A DNA stretch of 19,595 nt, taken from contig JAEXBN010000005.1 of the NCBI GenBank assembly GCA_023394045.1, forward strand, positions 1 through 19,595, in the 5' to 3' direction. Positions within the stretch are counted from its first letter, which is position 1; every line of letters begins with the position of its first letter. Positions 7,081 to 14,528 of this stretch are shown here, in pieces. Source of the stretch: Bacillota bacterium. Lineage in GTDB: Bacteria; Bacillota; Clostridia; Tissierellales; Peptoniphilaceae. Both the position numbers and the translations under genes were made by a program. A model generated the notes under the pieces. The model was not told the origin of the DNA and did not search any database. It was given only the letters and a program-made list of their open reading frames with translations.

Positions 7081-7995
7081 ATGCAGCATTTTATTGAACA
7101 GTTTGTGGCGTTTGGATTGATTGCCGCCTTTGGTTACCTTCTGAGCAAGAAAAAGGTGCTTTCTAAAGATACCGCGAATCAGATGAGCAACATACTCATT
7201 CTTTATATTATTCCGTTGTTAATTTTTCAATCGTTTCTTAGACCTTATGATGCGCAGGAGGCGGTCACGATCATCGTTTTGCTGGCTTTCACCGCAGTGG
7301 TTCAAGGAGTCTTTATGCTTCTCGCCCGGATCCTCTTCGGTCCGAATCATCGGATGGAGCGCTACGCGACGATCTTTAATAATAAGGCATTCGTCGGTCT
7401 TCCCATCGCGGCAGCGATTTTCGGTCCCTCTTCTGCTTTTTATGTTGCGCCCTCCATTGTCATGAGCAATGTTTTGCTGGTGTTATACGGGATGCCTCTC
7501 TTATCAGGCAAAGCGCATACGGGACGGCTTGATCTGATGGCGTTTCTGAGGAAACCCGTGGTTCTCGCTTTTTTGCTGGGCATCGCCGTGTATTTATTGC
7601 AGATTCCGGTTCCGCAGGTGATCATGCAGCCGATTCAGGGGATCACAAGCATCAATTCACCATTGGCGATGATTCTGATCGGATCCTTTATTGCCGAGAA
7701 GCCTCTTGGCGACTTGCTGAGGGATCGGCGCGTCTGGAAGGTTTCGTTCGTTCGGCTGATTGTGTTTCCGCTGGTGGCGATTGGGCTTCTTGTGTTGCTT
7801 CCTTACGGAACCAGTGAGCTTAAAATTGTAACGGCCATTGCCTGGTCCTGCCCGACGGCGATGAACCTCGCACTTTTGGCCAGCATGTTTGATTTGGATA
7901 CTTATTACGGCTCTCAAATTGTGGTCAGCACCAGCATTTTTTGTGCGTTTACCATTCCGATGATTCTGATCGTGGCTCAGTTTGTCTTTCAGTAA
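7081..7995 (+). CDS. AEC (auxin efflux carrier) family permease
   Basis: This 304-residue inner-membrane transporter of the AEC/malate permease type has about ten hydrophobic helices in two halves: the first from FVAFGLIAAFGYLLSKK to LYGMPLL, the second from VVLAFLLGIAVYLL to the C-terminus. Family-typical features include KKKVLSKDTANQMSN after the first helix, NNKAFVGLPIAAAIFG (about 100-115), SPLAMILIGSFIA, and a helix with WSCPTAMNLALLAS. Family members carry malate, other organic acids or amino acids; the sequence does not say which. AAAGGGG about seven bases before the ATG is a weak ribosome site. The gene stands alone between the hppA terminator and the CoA-transferase gene, so it could export or take up an organic acid linked to the fermentation genes downstream, but that is inference. 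Confidence 0.87.
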   Translation: MQHFIEQFVAFGLIAAFGYLLSKKKVLSKDTANQMSNILILYIIPLLIFQSFLRPYDAQEAVTIIVLLAFTAVVQGVFMLLARILFGPNHRMERYATIFNNKAFVGLPIAAAIFGPSSAFYVAPSIVMSNVLLVLYGMPLLSGKAHTGRLDLMAFLRKPVVLAFLLGIAVYLLQIPVPQVIMQPIQGITSINSPLAMILIGSFIAEKPLGDLLRDRRVWKVSFVRLIVFPLVAIGLLVLLPYGTSELKIVTAIAWSCPTAMNLALLASMFDLDTYYGSQIVVSTSIFCAFTIPMILIVAQFVFQ

Positions 7996-8063
7996 CCGCA
8001 ACAAATTAAAGGCAACAAATTTAGTCGAAATTCTTCTATTTTCCCGATTCAATCTTTCAAAAA

Positions 8064-8111
8064 TTGGTAATTATTAACATGAATCGACACGATGGATTTC
8101 TTTCATCGTGT
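8064..8111. promoter_or_regulatory. Leader with two inverted repeats before the CoA-transferase gene
   Basis: The 7996-8167 gap holds an imperfect palindrome, TTGGTAA-TTA-TTAACAT (8064-8080), and a perfect 8-bp inverted repeat, ACACGATG (8087-8094) with CATCGTGT (8104-8111) around nine bases. The first contains a possible -10 (TATTAA, 8072-8077) with TTCAAT (8048-8053) 18 bases upstream. Its half-sites resemble the TTGTTAA/TTAACAA halves of clostridial Rex operators, but the spacer is one base short. No terminator for the upstream gene was found. Confidence 0.35.
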
Positions 8112-8167
8112 GCCCGAGCGTGCAAGCGCTGGGTCAGGAGCGGAAGGCAAACGTTTTGGAGGGGGTT

Positions 8168-9529
8168 ATGTCCGATTTTCAACAACAATATGAGCAGAAG
8201 CTGATGACGCCGGAAGAGGCGGTCAAACAGGTGAAGTCTGGCGACTGGCTGGATTATGGCCACGCCAGTACGATTCCCGTAGAACTCGATCGTGCATTGG
8301 CGGAGCGCGTGGATGAGCTGGATGATATCAATATTCGCGGATACTTGGTTTTCCATCCTCTGAAAATTTTTGAAGCCAATGAGAAGGCGGGACGCAACGT
8401 TTTTACGTTTAACTCCTGGCACTTTGGCGGAGCAGAACGCAAGCGCTCTGCAGCCGGAACCGGCGATGCCTTCTTCCTCCCGATGCGTTTCTATGAGTTG
8501 CCTTATATCTATCGCAGCACGGCAGATATTGAGCGTGTCGACGTGGCGATGATTGCAGTTGCACCGATGGACGAGTTTGGCTACTTTTCGTTCGGTCCGG
8601 CAGCAGCGAATACCATGGAAGTCATTCGCCGTGCGAAGTATGTGATTTTGGAGGAAAATCCGAATATTCCACGTATTTTTGGCTTGTATGACGCGGCGGT
8701 GCATATTTCGGATGTGGATGCGGTTGTGCGAAGTGAGGCGCCGATTGATACGATTGGGACCTCCACCCCGTCTGATATCGATAAAAGCATTGCGGAGATC
8801 ATCATGACGCAAATTCCGGATGGCGCGACGCTTCAGATTGGGATCGGAGGCTTGCCGGATGCGGTGGGCGCGATGATTGCGGAATCGGATTTGAAGGATC
8901 TGGGGATTCATACGGAGATGTACGTCAACTCCATGGTTCAGATGGCCAAAGCCGGAAAGATTAACGGAAAGAAGAAAAACAGAGATCGGGGAAAGCAAGT
9001 CTTTGCGTTCGGTGTTGGATCGCAGGAACTGTATGATTATATTAACAATAACCCGGAGATTGCCACGGCGCCTGTGGATTATGTGAATGATCCCTATGTG
9101 GTGGGCTCGATCGACAATTTCATTTCCATCAATACGGCGATTGAATTGGATCTGTACGGACAGGTTTCAGCGGAGTCCTCAGGAAGCAAGCATATCTCCG
9201 GAACCGGCGGGCAGTTGGATTTTGTCGTAGGCGCTTATCGTTCCAAGGGCGGAAAGAGCATTGTCGCCTTGAACTCGACCCATAAAGATCGAAAAACGGG
9301 AGAGCTTTCCAGCAACATCCGCCCCACGCTGATCCCGGGCACCATTGCCACCGATCCACGCTCGGCCGTGCATTATGTCGCGACGGAATACGGGATTTTT
9401 GATCTCAAAGGGAAGAGCACTTGGCAGCGTGCGGAAGGCCTCATCCAGCTGGCACATCCGGACTTTCGCGATGAGCTGATTCGCGAAGCGGACGCGATGC
9501 ATATCTGGCGCAACAGCAACAAGCGATAG
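8168..9529 (+). CDS. Butyryl-CoA:acetate / 4-hydroxybutyrate-type CoA-transferase
   Basis: This acetyl-CoA hydrolase/transferase family enzyme of 453 residues moves CoA between an acyl-CoA and acetate; next to crotonase and hbd the likely reaction is butyryl-CoA + acetate to butyrate + acetyl-CoA. The segment FTFNSWHFGGAERK (79-92) corresponds to the conserved FTWNSWH region used to recognise butyryl-CoA:acetate CoA-transferases. GIGGLPDAV (225-233), GIHTEMYVNS with the expected catalytic Glu250, and SGTGGQLDFVVGAYRSKGG in the C-terminal half are the family's CoA and acyl contact blocks. The start is ATG 8168 with GGAGGGGG five bases or less upstream; an in-frame GTG at 8108 lacks this. 4-Hydroxybutyrate or propionyl-type specificity cannot be excluded by eye. 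Confidence 0.88.
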   Translation: MSDFQQQYEQKLMTPEEAVKQVKSGDWLDYGHASTIPVELDRALAERVDELDDINIRGYLVFHPLKIFEANEKAGRNVFTFNSWHFGGAERKRSAAGTGDAFFLPMRFYELPYIYRSTADIERVDVAMIAVAPMDEFGYFSFGPAAANTMEVIRRAKYVILEENPNIPRIFGLYDAAVHISDVDAVVRSEAPIDTIGTSTPSDIDKSIAEIIMTQIPDGATLQIGIGGLPDAVGAMIAESDLKDLGIHTEMYVNSMVQMAKAGKINGKKKNRDRGKQVFAFGVGSQELYDYINNNPEIATAPVDYVNDPYVVGSIDNFISINTAIELDLYGQVSAESSGSKHISGTGGQLDFVVGAYRSKGGKSIVALNSTHKDRKTGELSSNIRPTLIPGTIATDPRSAVHYVATEYGIFDLKGKSTWQRAEGLIQLAHPDFRDELIREADAMHIWRNSNKR

Positions 9530-9568
9530 AAAAAAACTGGGGAAACATGAAAAAGTTATGCCCCGTTT

Positions 9569-9585
9569 TGCACAGCATCTGTGCA
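9569..9585. repeat. Perfect inverted repeat between CoA-transferase and crotonase genes
   Basis: TGCACAG, three bases, then CTGTGCA form a 17-base hairpin or operator-like palindrome, 38 bases before the next start codon. Just upstream, ACTGGGG (9537-9543) can pair with CCCCGT (9561-9566) ahead of TTTT, a weak terminator-like fold. The two together may reduce read-through or process the transcript. Confidence 0.45.
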
Positions 9586-9622
9586 TCCGGCGGAGGAGAG
9601 CGGAACACTTCAGGAGGAAACC

Positions 9623-10402
9623 ATGGAATTTATTAAATATGAGGTCGAGGGGCCGATTGGCATCATTACGATTGATCGCCCCCAAGCACTGAATGCGTTA
9701 AATCGTCATGTTTTGGAAGAGCTTGATCAGACGATCGATGCCATTGATCTCCAGACGGTACGCGTGGTCATCATCACCGGATCGGGAGCGAAATCTTTTG
9801 TCGCTGGGGCGGACATCGCTCAGATGAAAGACCTGAACGAAGAAGAAGGCCGGGCATTTGGTCAGTTTGGCAATCAGGTGTTTCGCAAAATTGAAACGCA
9901 TCCGCTTCCCTTTATTGCCGCCATCAATGGCTTTGCCCTGGGCGGAGGCAATGAGCTGGCGTTGAGCTGCGACATTCGTTACGCGGCGGAAAACGCAATG
10001 TTTGGCCAACCGGAGGTCGGCTTGGGAATCACGCCGGGATTCGGCGGGACGCAGCGTTTGGCGCGGCGCATTGGATCGACCTCGATGGCAAAAGAAATTT
10101 TATTTAGCGCAAGAAATATTAAGGCGGATGAAGCCTTGCGCATCGGTTTGGTCAGCCGCGTATTGCCGCAGGAGGAGCTGATGCCGGCGGTGAAGAAGCT
10201 GGCGGCGACGATCGCAGCGAATGCGCCGATTGCAGTTCGAGCGACGAAGAAGGCGGTGAATGAGGGGATGGAGCAGCCGATGGATCAGGCGATCGAGACG
10301 GAAGCCGCGCTCTTTGGATCCACCTTTGCGACCAACGATCAAAAAGAGGGAATGAGCGCTTTTCTTGAGAAGCGGAAAGAAAAGCATTTTCGCAATGAGT
10401 GA
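9623..10402 (+). CDS. Enoyl-CoA hydratase / crotonase
   Basis: This crotonase-superfamily enzyme of 259 residues, the standard length for short-chain enoyl-CoA hydratases, interconverts crotonyl-CoA and 3-hydroxybutyryl-CoA. AGADIAQM (61-68) and GFALGGGNELALSCD (103-117) supply the oxyanion hole. Both catalytic glutamates are present: Glu111 in GGGNELA and Glu131 in FGQPEVGLG, followed by ITPGFGGTQRL. The start at 9623 has AGGAGG (9612-9617) five bases upstream; an earlier in-frame ATG at 9581 has no such site. The gene lies between the CoA-transferase gene and hbd, matching the butyrate pathway, so it is functionally Crt. The symbol is not assigned because crotonases with other substrates look alike. 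Confidence 0.93.
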   Translation: MEFIKYEVEGPIGIITIDRPQALNALNRHVLEELDQTIDAIDLQTVRVVIITGSGAKSFVAGADIAQMKDLNEEEGRAFGQFGNQVFRKIETHPLPFIAAINGFALGGGNELALSCDIRYAAENAMFGQPEVGLGITPGFGGTQRLARRIGSTSMAKEILFSARNIKADEALRIGLVSRVLPQEELMPAVKKLAATIAANAPIAVRATKKAVNEGMEQPMDQAIETEAALFGSTFATNDQKEGMSAFLEKRKEKHFRNE

Positions 10403-10468
10403 AATGCTCGCGAGGAGCGGCTGCGTACGATCTTTCTGATGCAAAGGAGCATGACCGGGCGAAGAAGC

Positions 10469-10498
10469 GTGACGCGCACCAAGCGCTGGGTGTAAAAT
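10469..10498 (+). promoter_or_regulatory. Possible promoter of hbd
   Basis: GTGACG (10469-10474) and TAAAAT (10493-10498) are 18 bases apart in the 167-base gap before hbd. The -35 box is weak. The gap contains no recognisable gene or terminator, so hbd may be read both from here and from upstream. Confidence 0.33.
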
Positions 10499-10569
10499 AG
10501 AAACGAAATGGTTTGAAGGTGTTCTTAAAGCGGAGCACGTGTTGCAGGGATGAACTAAAGGAGGAGAAA

Positions 10570-11430
10570 ATGGGCAAAATCGGAAATATTATGGTCATCG
10601 GTGCCGGGCAGATGGGCGGCGGTATCGCGCAGGTCATGGCACAGGCGGGACACAAGGTCTATCTGAACGATATCAAGCAGGAGTTCATTGATAGCCGTCT
10701 CCAGTTCATTGAAAAACTGTTGACCAAGGATGTCACAAAGGGCCGCATTACCGAAGAGCAGAAACAGCAGGCTCTGGCCAACCTTGTTCCGGAGCTGGAT
10801 ATGAAGAAAGGCGCTGCGGATTCGGATCTGGTGATTGAAGCAGCCATTGAAAATCTCAAGATCAAGGGCGGCATCTTCAAGGATTTGGATGAGGCGGCAA
10901 AACCGGACACGATTTTAGCCACAAACACGTCTTCCTTGCCCATTACTGAAATTGCTGCATTTACTAAGCGCCCGGACAAAGTCATTGGGATGCATTTCAT
11001 GAACCCGGTTCCGGTGATGAAGCTGGTTGAAATTATCCGCGGGATGGCGACGAGCCAGGAAACTTACGATGTGATCCACAGCCTGTCGGAAGAAATTGGA
11101 AAGACCCCGGTGGAGGTCAATGATTTCCCGGGATTTGTTTCCAATCGTGTGCTTCAGGTGATGATTAACGAGGCGTTCTATTGCCTCTATGAGGGAGTTG
11201 CTTCGGCGGAAGATATTGATACAGTGATGAAACTCGGAATGAATCATCCGATGGGACCTCTGCAATTGGCAGACTTCATCGGGCTGGATACGGTTCTTGC
11301 GATCATGAATGTGCTGTATGAAGGATTTGGCGATTCCAAATATCGTCCGTGCCCGCTGCTGAAACAGTATGTCCAGGCTGGATGGCTCGGTAAAAAATCC
11401 GGTCGCGGTGTTTATACTTACGATAAATAA
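10570..11430 (+). CDS. hbd: 3-hydroxybutyryl-CoA dehydrogenase
   Basis: This 286-residue enzyme reduces acetoacetyl-CoA to 3-hydroxybutyryl-CoA with NAD(P)H in the butyrate pathway. The N-terminal Rossmann fold has GAGQMGGGIAQ (11-21), and the acidic residue in YLNDI after the second strand suits NAD(H). The catalytic set is visible: NTSSLP (119-124) with the serine, MHFMNPVP with His142, and DFPGFVSNR with Asn192. The C-terminal helical domain includes MKLGMNHPMGPLQLADFIGLD, also typical. The length matches single-domain clostridial Hbd, not the two-domain fatty-acid oxidation protein. AAAGGAGGAG just upstream fixes the start at 10570 over the ATG at 10513. It is the last gene of the fermentation group and is followed by a terminator. 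Confidence 0.96.
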   Translation: MGKIGNIMVIGAGQMGGGIAQVMAQAGHKVYLNDIKQEFIDSRLQFIEKLLTKDVTKGRITEEQKQQALANLVPELDMKKGAADSDLVIEAAIENLKIKGGIFKDLDEAAKPDTILATNTSSLPITEIAAFTKRPDKVIGMHFMNPVPVMKLVEIIRGMATSQETYDVIHSLSEEIGKTPVEVNDFPGFVSNRVLQVMINEAFYCLYEGVASAEDIDTVMKLGMNHPMGPLQLADFIGLDTVLAIMNVLYEGFGDSKYRPCPLLKQYVQAGWLGKKSGRGVYTYDK

Positions 11431-11455
11431 TTCGTTCGCTTTTGACCCCTTTAGG

Positions 11456-11494
11456 GCGCCGGCCTCTCCTCGATGGAGATGCCGGCGCTTTTTC
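11456..11494 (+). terminator. Intrinsic terminator after hbd
   Basis: GCGCCGGC, C, TCTCC pairs with GGAGA, T, GCCGGCGC across a five-base loop (11456-11488), and TTTTT follows at 11489-11493. This is a very stable hairpin with a U-tract on the plus strand only, so it ends the hbd transcript but not the convergent MATE gene. Confidence 0.92.
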
Positions 11495-11525
11495 TCTTTT
11501 TTGTTCGGTGCTCGCTCGGAGAGAA

Positions 11526-12905
11526 TCATGCCCGTGAGGGAAGGCGGCGCAGTTCACCGCGGACAAAGAGCGTGAACGTGGTGGTTGTCGTGATGGCGGC
11601 GATGGTATCGGCGATCGGTTCCGCCAGATAGACGGCCAGCGTCGGCGGCATCAGGAAATGAGGCAAGAGATAGATCAAAGGAATCAGCATGATGACTTTT
11701 CGGAGAAGAGCCATGAAGGCTGAAATCCGTGCCTGTCCAAAGGCGAGGAAGGATTGTTGTGAGGCGATTTGGAGTCCGAAGAGGAACATGCCTGCGACGT
11801 AAATACGCAGCATGGGGACGGTGGCTTCGATGAGCGATGGCTCCTGCGTGAAGATCTGGACGAAGAGGGAAGGAAACAGCTCAATCATTCCGGTCATGCA
11901 GACCGCATAGAGGAGATTGGTGAGGAATAGAATGCGGAGGGTTTGTTTTACCCTTGAGGCATTGCCCGCGCCATAATTAAAGGAAAGAAGGGAGACCGCC
12001 CCTTGAGCAAAGCCGCTTGTGGGGAGAAGGATGATCTGCATGACCATGGCATTGATGGCAAAAGTAGCGACGTAAAGATCGCCGCCATATTGGAGCAGGG
12101 AGCGATTGAAGGCCATTTGAAGGAGACTCTCAGTGGAACTCATGATGAAGGGCGATGCGCCGAGTGCAAGAATTGGAGAGAGAATATGCCAGGGGAGGCG
12201 GATCTGTTTTTTGTTCAGATGGAAAAAGGATTTTTTTGAGGCCAGCACTTGGAGAACCCAGAGAGCGGAGATGATTTGCGAAAGGATGGTGGCCAGCGCA
12301 GCGCCAGCAACGTCCAGATGAAGGACAAAGATAAACAGAGGATCCAGGACGATGTTGAGCACGGCGCCGACGACCACGGTCAGCATGGCTTCTTTGGCGA
12401 ATCCCTGAACAGCGATGAATTGATTCATTCCGAGAGAAAACATCACCGCGATGGTTCCCATGAGATAGATGCGGGTATAGCGTAGCGCATAGGGAAGGGA
12501 GTCCGGGCTTGCGCCGAAAAGATGAAGCAGAGGCTCCAGAAAGAGGGAAAAAAGGACGGTGAGCGCCAAACCAAAAAGAAAGGAAGCGGCAATGGCCGTA
12601 TTCATGACCTGATCCGCCTGCTTTTGCTTTCCTGCGCCCAAATAGATGGAAGCACGAGGTGCTCCGCCGCCGCCGATGAGATTGGCAAAGGCGGAGACGA
12701 TCAGAATGATCGGAGAAGCAATGCCGAGTCCCGTGAGGGCTAAGGATCCAATTTCAGGAATATGGCCGATATACATTCGGTCAACCATGTTGTAAAGCAT
12801 ATTGACGACCTGTGCGACGACGGCAGGGATCGCCAATTGAAAAAAGAGTGTCGTGATCGGCTCGGTTTCCAAGCGATTTTCTTTTGAAGACGATGGAGAA
12901 TCCAT
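11526..12905 (-). CDS. MATE family multidrug / cation efflux transporter
   Basis: This 459-residue inner-membrane antiporter of the MATE family has twelve predicted hydrophobic helices in two six-helix halves; family members expel drugs or metabolites in exchange for Na+ or H+. The N-terminal half carries the family pattern LFFQLAIPAVVAQVVNMLYN followed by MVDRMYIGHI and later GGGGAPRASIYLGAGK. The second half shows QGAVSLLSFNYGAGNASR, the matching loop of the repeat. The overall pattern is like the MepA/DinF type. AAGGA lies five bases upstream of the ATG, and a 25-bp palindrome lies just before that, suggesting repression by a MarR- or TetR-like regulator encoded elsewhere. It is a single gene, divergent from gltX and convergent with hbd. 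Substrate unknown. Confidence 0.92.
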   Translation of the reverse strand: MDSPSSSKENRLETEPITTLFFQLAIPAVVAQVVNMLYNMVDRMYIGHIPEIGSLALTGLGIASPIILIVSAFANLIGGGGAPRASIYLGAGKQKQADQVMNTAIAASFLFGLALTVLFSLFLEPLLHLFGASPDSLPYALRYTRIYLMGTIAVMFSLGMNQFIAVQGFAKEAMLTVVVGAVLNIVLDPLFIFVLHLDVAGAALATILSQIISALWVLQVLASKKSFFHLNKKQIRLPWHILSPILALGASPFIMSSTESLLQMAFNRSLLQYGGDLYVATFAINAMVMQIILLPTSGFAQGAVSLLSFNYGAGNASRVKQTLRILFLTNLLYAVCMTGMIELFPSLFVQIFTQEPSLIEATVPMLRIYVAGMFLFGLQIASQQSFLAFGQARISAFMALLRKVIMLIPLIYLLPHFLMPPTLAVYLAEPIADTIAAITTTTTFTLFVRGELRRLPSRA

Positions 12906-12921
12906 AGTGATCCTTTCTAAA

Positions 12922-12946
12922 ATTATGATTGCTCTAAAATCATAAT
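12922..12946. promoter_or_regulatory. 25-bp palindrome upstream of the MATE gene, candidate operator
   Basis: ATTATGATT (12922-12930) and AATCATAAT (12938-12946) are perfect inverted copies separated by seven bases. The palindrome starts 17 bases from the MATE start codon and contains TATGAT and TAATTT-like sequences that could serve as a -10 box on the minus strand. Efflux genes of this type are often controlled by a drug-sensing repressor at such a site; the actual regulator is unknown. Confidence 0.6.
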
Positions 12947-12985
12947 CGATTCATCCTACCACGATGGAGGCAGAGATTCATGGAT

Positions 12986-13015
12986 TTGATCGGGGCGGCA
13001 GCGGCGGAGTATGGT
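12986..13015 (+). promoter_or_regulatory. Probable promoter of the gltX operon
   Basis: TTGATC (12986-12991) and TATGGT (13010-13015) are 18 bases apart, about 30 bases upstream of the gltX start. The short leader leaves no room for a T-box, which often precedes aminoacyl-tRNA synthetase genes in this phylum. Confidence 0.45.
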
Positions 13016-13043
13016 ATCATGAAGAAAAGGCGAGGAGGAAATT

Positions 13044-14528
13044 ATGTCTCAGGTCAAATTGCGTTTTGCCCCAAGTCCGACCGGCTATCTTCATATCGGA
13101 GGGCTTCGAACGGCATTGTTTAACTATTTGTATGCCCGCCACCATGGAGGCACCTTTATTTTGCGCGTGGAAGATACGGATCGGACGCGTTTTGTGGAGG
13201 GCGCTCTGGAAAATCTGATCCGCGTGCTTCATTGGGCGGATCTGGATAGCGATGAAGGACCACGTCTGGAGGATGGTCGGCTGGTGGAGCGAGGCCCCCA
13301 TGGTCCCTATGTTCAGTCGGCGCGCCATGAGCAGGGGCTGTACCGGAAGTACGCGGAACAGCTGGTCGAGGAAGGAAAGGCCTACTATTGCTTCTGTACC
13401 AAAGAGCGTCTGGATCGGGTGCGTGAAGAGATGAAGGAGCGCGGGGAAACGCCACGCTATGATGGCTTCTGCCGCGATATTCCCCTGGAGGAGGCAAAGC
13501 AGCGCGTTGCTGCCGGCGAACCCCATGTCATCCGTATGCGTCTGCCCAGAAATGTGGATGTCACCTTCCATGATGCGATTAAGGGCGACATTACGTTCAA
13601 TACGGATGAGCTGGACGATCAGGTTCTGATTAAAACGGACGGTTTTCCGACCTACCATTTTGCGGTGGTCATTGACGATCACTTTATGGAAGTGACGCAT
13701 ATTGTTCGGGGGGAAGAATGGATTTCGTCCACGCCTAAGCATGTGCTTCTCTATGATTTCTTTGGGTGGGCGCAGCCGGAGTATGTTCATCTTCCGACCG
13801 TTCTGGGGCCGGATCATAAAAAGCTGTCGAAGCGGAATGGCGATGCCGCCGTGGAGCAGTATGTTGAAAAGGGCTATTTGCCGGATGCACTCATCAATTA
13901 TATTGCGCTTGTGGGATGGTCGCCGGCCTCGAATCAGGAAATTCTTTCTCGAGAGGAACTGATTCGCCAATTTGATTTTGATCGCATTTCGTCCACCGGC
14001 GGGATTTTCGACATCAAAAAGCTTAATTGGATGAACCAGGAATATATCAAGAAGATGCCAAAGGAAGAGGCGGCAGTGCAGATTCGACATTTTCTGGAAA
14101 AGGAAGGACTCATCGATGCCTCCTATCCTGAGGAGAAGCTGCTGCTGGTGACGGAGACGTATCAGAATCGGATTGAGTATTTTGGTCAGGTAGCAGATAT
14201 GATGCGGCATCTTTTTGTTTCGTCCGAGGAGCTTGTGTATGATGCGGATGCCATCGAGGCTTTGAATGCTGAGGGCGCAAAGGATCTGGTCGGCCGATTT
14301 GAGGCTAAGATCGCGGAACAGGAATTGAATGCGGAGATGGCATCCGGCGTGGTCAAGGAGATTCAGAAGGAAAGCGGAATCAAAGGGAAGAGCCTTTGGT
14401 TCCCGATTCGCGCGGCGGTCGTCGGCACCACCTCAGGTCCGGATTTTGGAAACACATTGATGATCTTGGGCAAAGAAGAGGTTCTGGCTCGTCTGGCGCG
14501 CGTACGGAAGGAAATTTGGAGCGAATGA
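13044..14528 (+). CDS. gltX: Glutamyl-tRNA synthetase
   Basis: This class I aminoacyl-tRNA synthetase of 494 residues charges tRNA-Glu, and in many Bacillota also tRNA-Gln as a substrate for GatCAB. The HIGH-type motif lies in FAPSPTGYLHIGGLRTALFN (8-27), with the glutamate-site strand FILRVEDTDRTR after it. The KMSKS-type motif is KKLSK (259-263) in GPDHKKLSKRNGD. The C-terminal anticodon-binding helical region ends in RVRKEIWSE, giving the standard bacterial length. GAGGAGG (13032-13038) five bases upstream fixes the start. The stop overlaps the start of cysS (ATGA), so the two synthetases are translationally coupled. This gltX-cysS order is common in Bacillota, where cysE often lies between them; here it does not. 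Confidence 0.98.
   Translation: MSQVKLRFAPSPTGYLHIGGLRTALFNYLYARHHGGTFILRVEDTDRTRFVEGALENLIRVLHWADLDSDEGPRLEDGRLVERGPHGPYVQSARHEQGLYRKYAEQLVEEGKAYYCFCTKERLDRVREEMKERGETPRYDGFCRDIPLEEAKQRVAAGEPHVIRMRLPRNVDVTFHDAIKGDITFNTDELDDQVLIKTDGFPTYHFAVVIDDHFMEVTHIVRGEEWISSTPKHVLLYDFFGWAQPEYVHLPTVLGPDHKKLSKRNGDAAVEQYVEKGYLPDALINYIALVGWSPASNQEILSREELIRQFDFDRISSTGGIFDIKKLNWMNQEYIKKMPKEEAAVQIRHFLEKEGLIDASYPEEKLLLVTETYQNRIEYFGQVADMMRHLFVSSEELVYDADAIEALNAEGAKDLVGRFEAKIAEQELNAEMASGVVKEIQKESGIKGKSLWFPIRAAVVGTTSGPDFGNTLMILGKEEVLARLARVRKEIWSE

Noticed and set aside
8057..8998. 313-codon minus-strand open frame opposite the CoA-transferase gene
   Set aside because: It is antisense to a well-supported enzyme gene, has a skewed composition rich in Arg, Asn, His and Ile, and has no ribosome site.
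8123..10491. Shared 12-mer CAAGCGCTGGGT in the leaders of the CoA-transferase and hbd genes
   Set aside because: A 12-base match is expected by chance several times in a window of this size, and the two copies lie at different distances from their start codons.
13016..13043. T-box leader before gltX-cysS
   Set aside because: The likely promoter is only about 30 bases from the start codon, leaving no space for a T-box stem or antiterminator.
13017..14210. 397-codon minus-strand open frame opposite gltX
   Set aside because: Antisense to a certain housekeeping gene; the protein has no recognisable fold and no sensible start.
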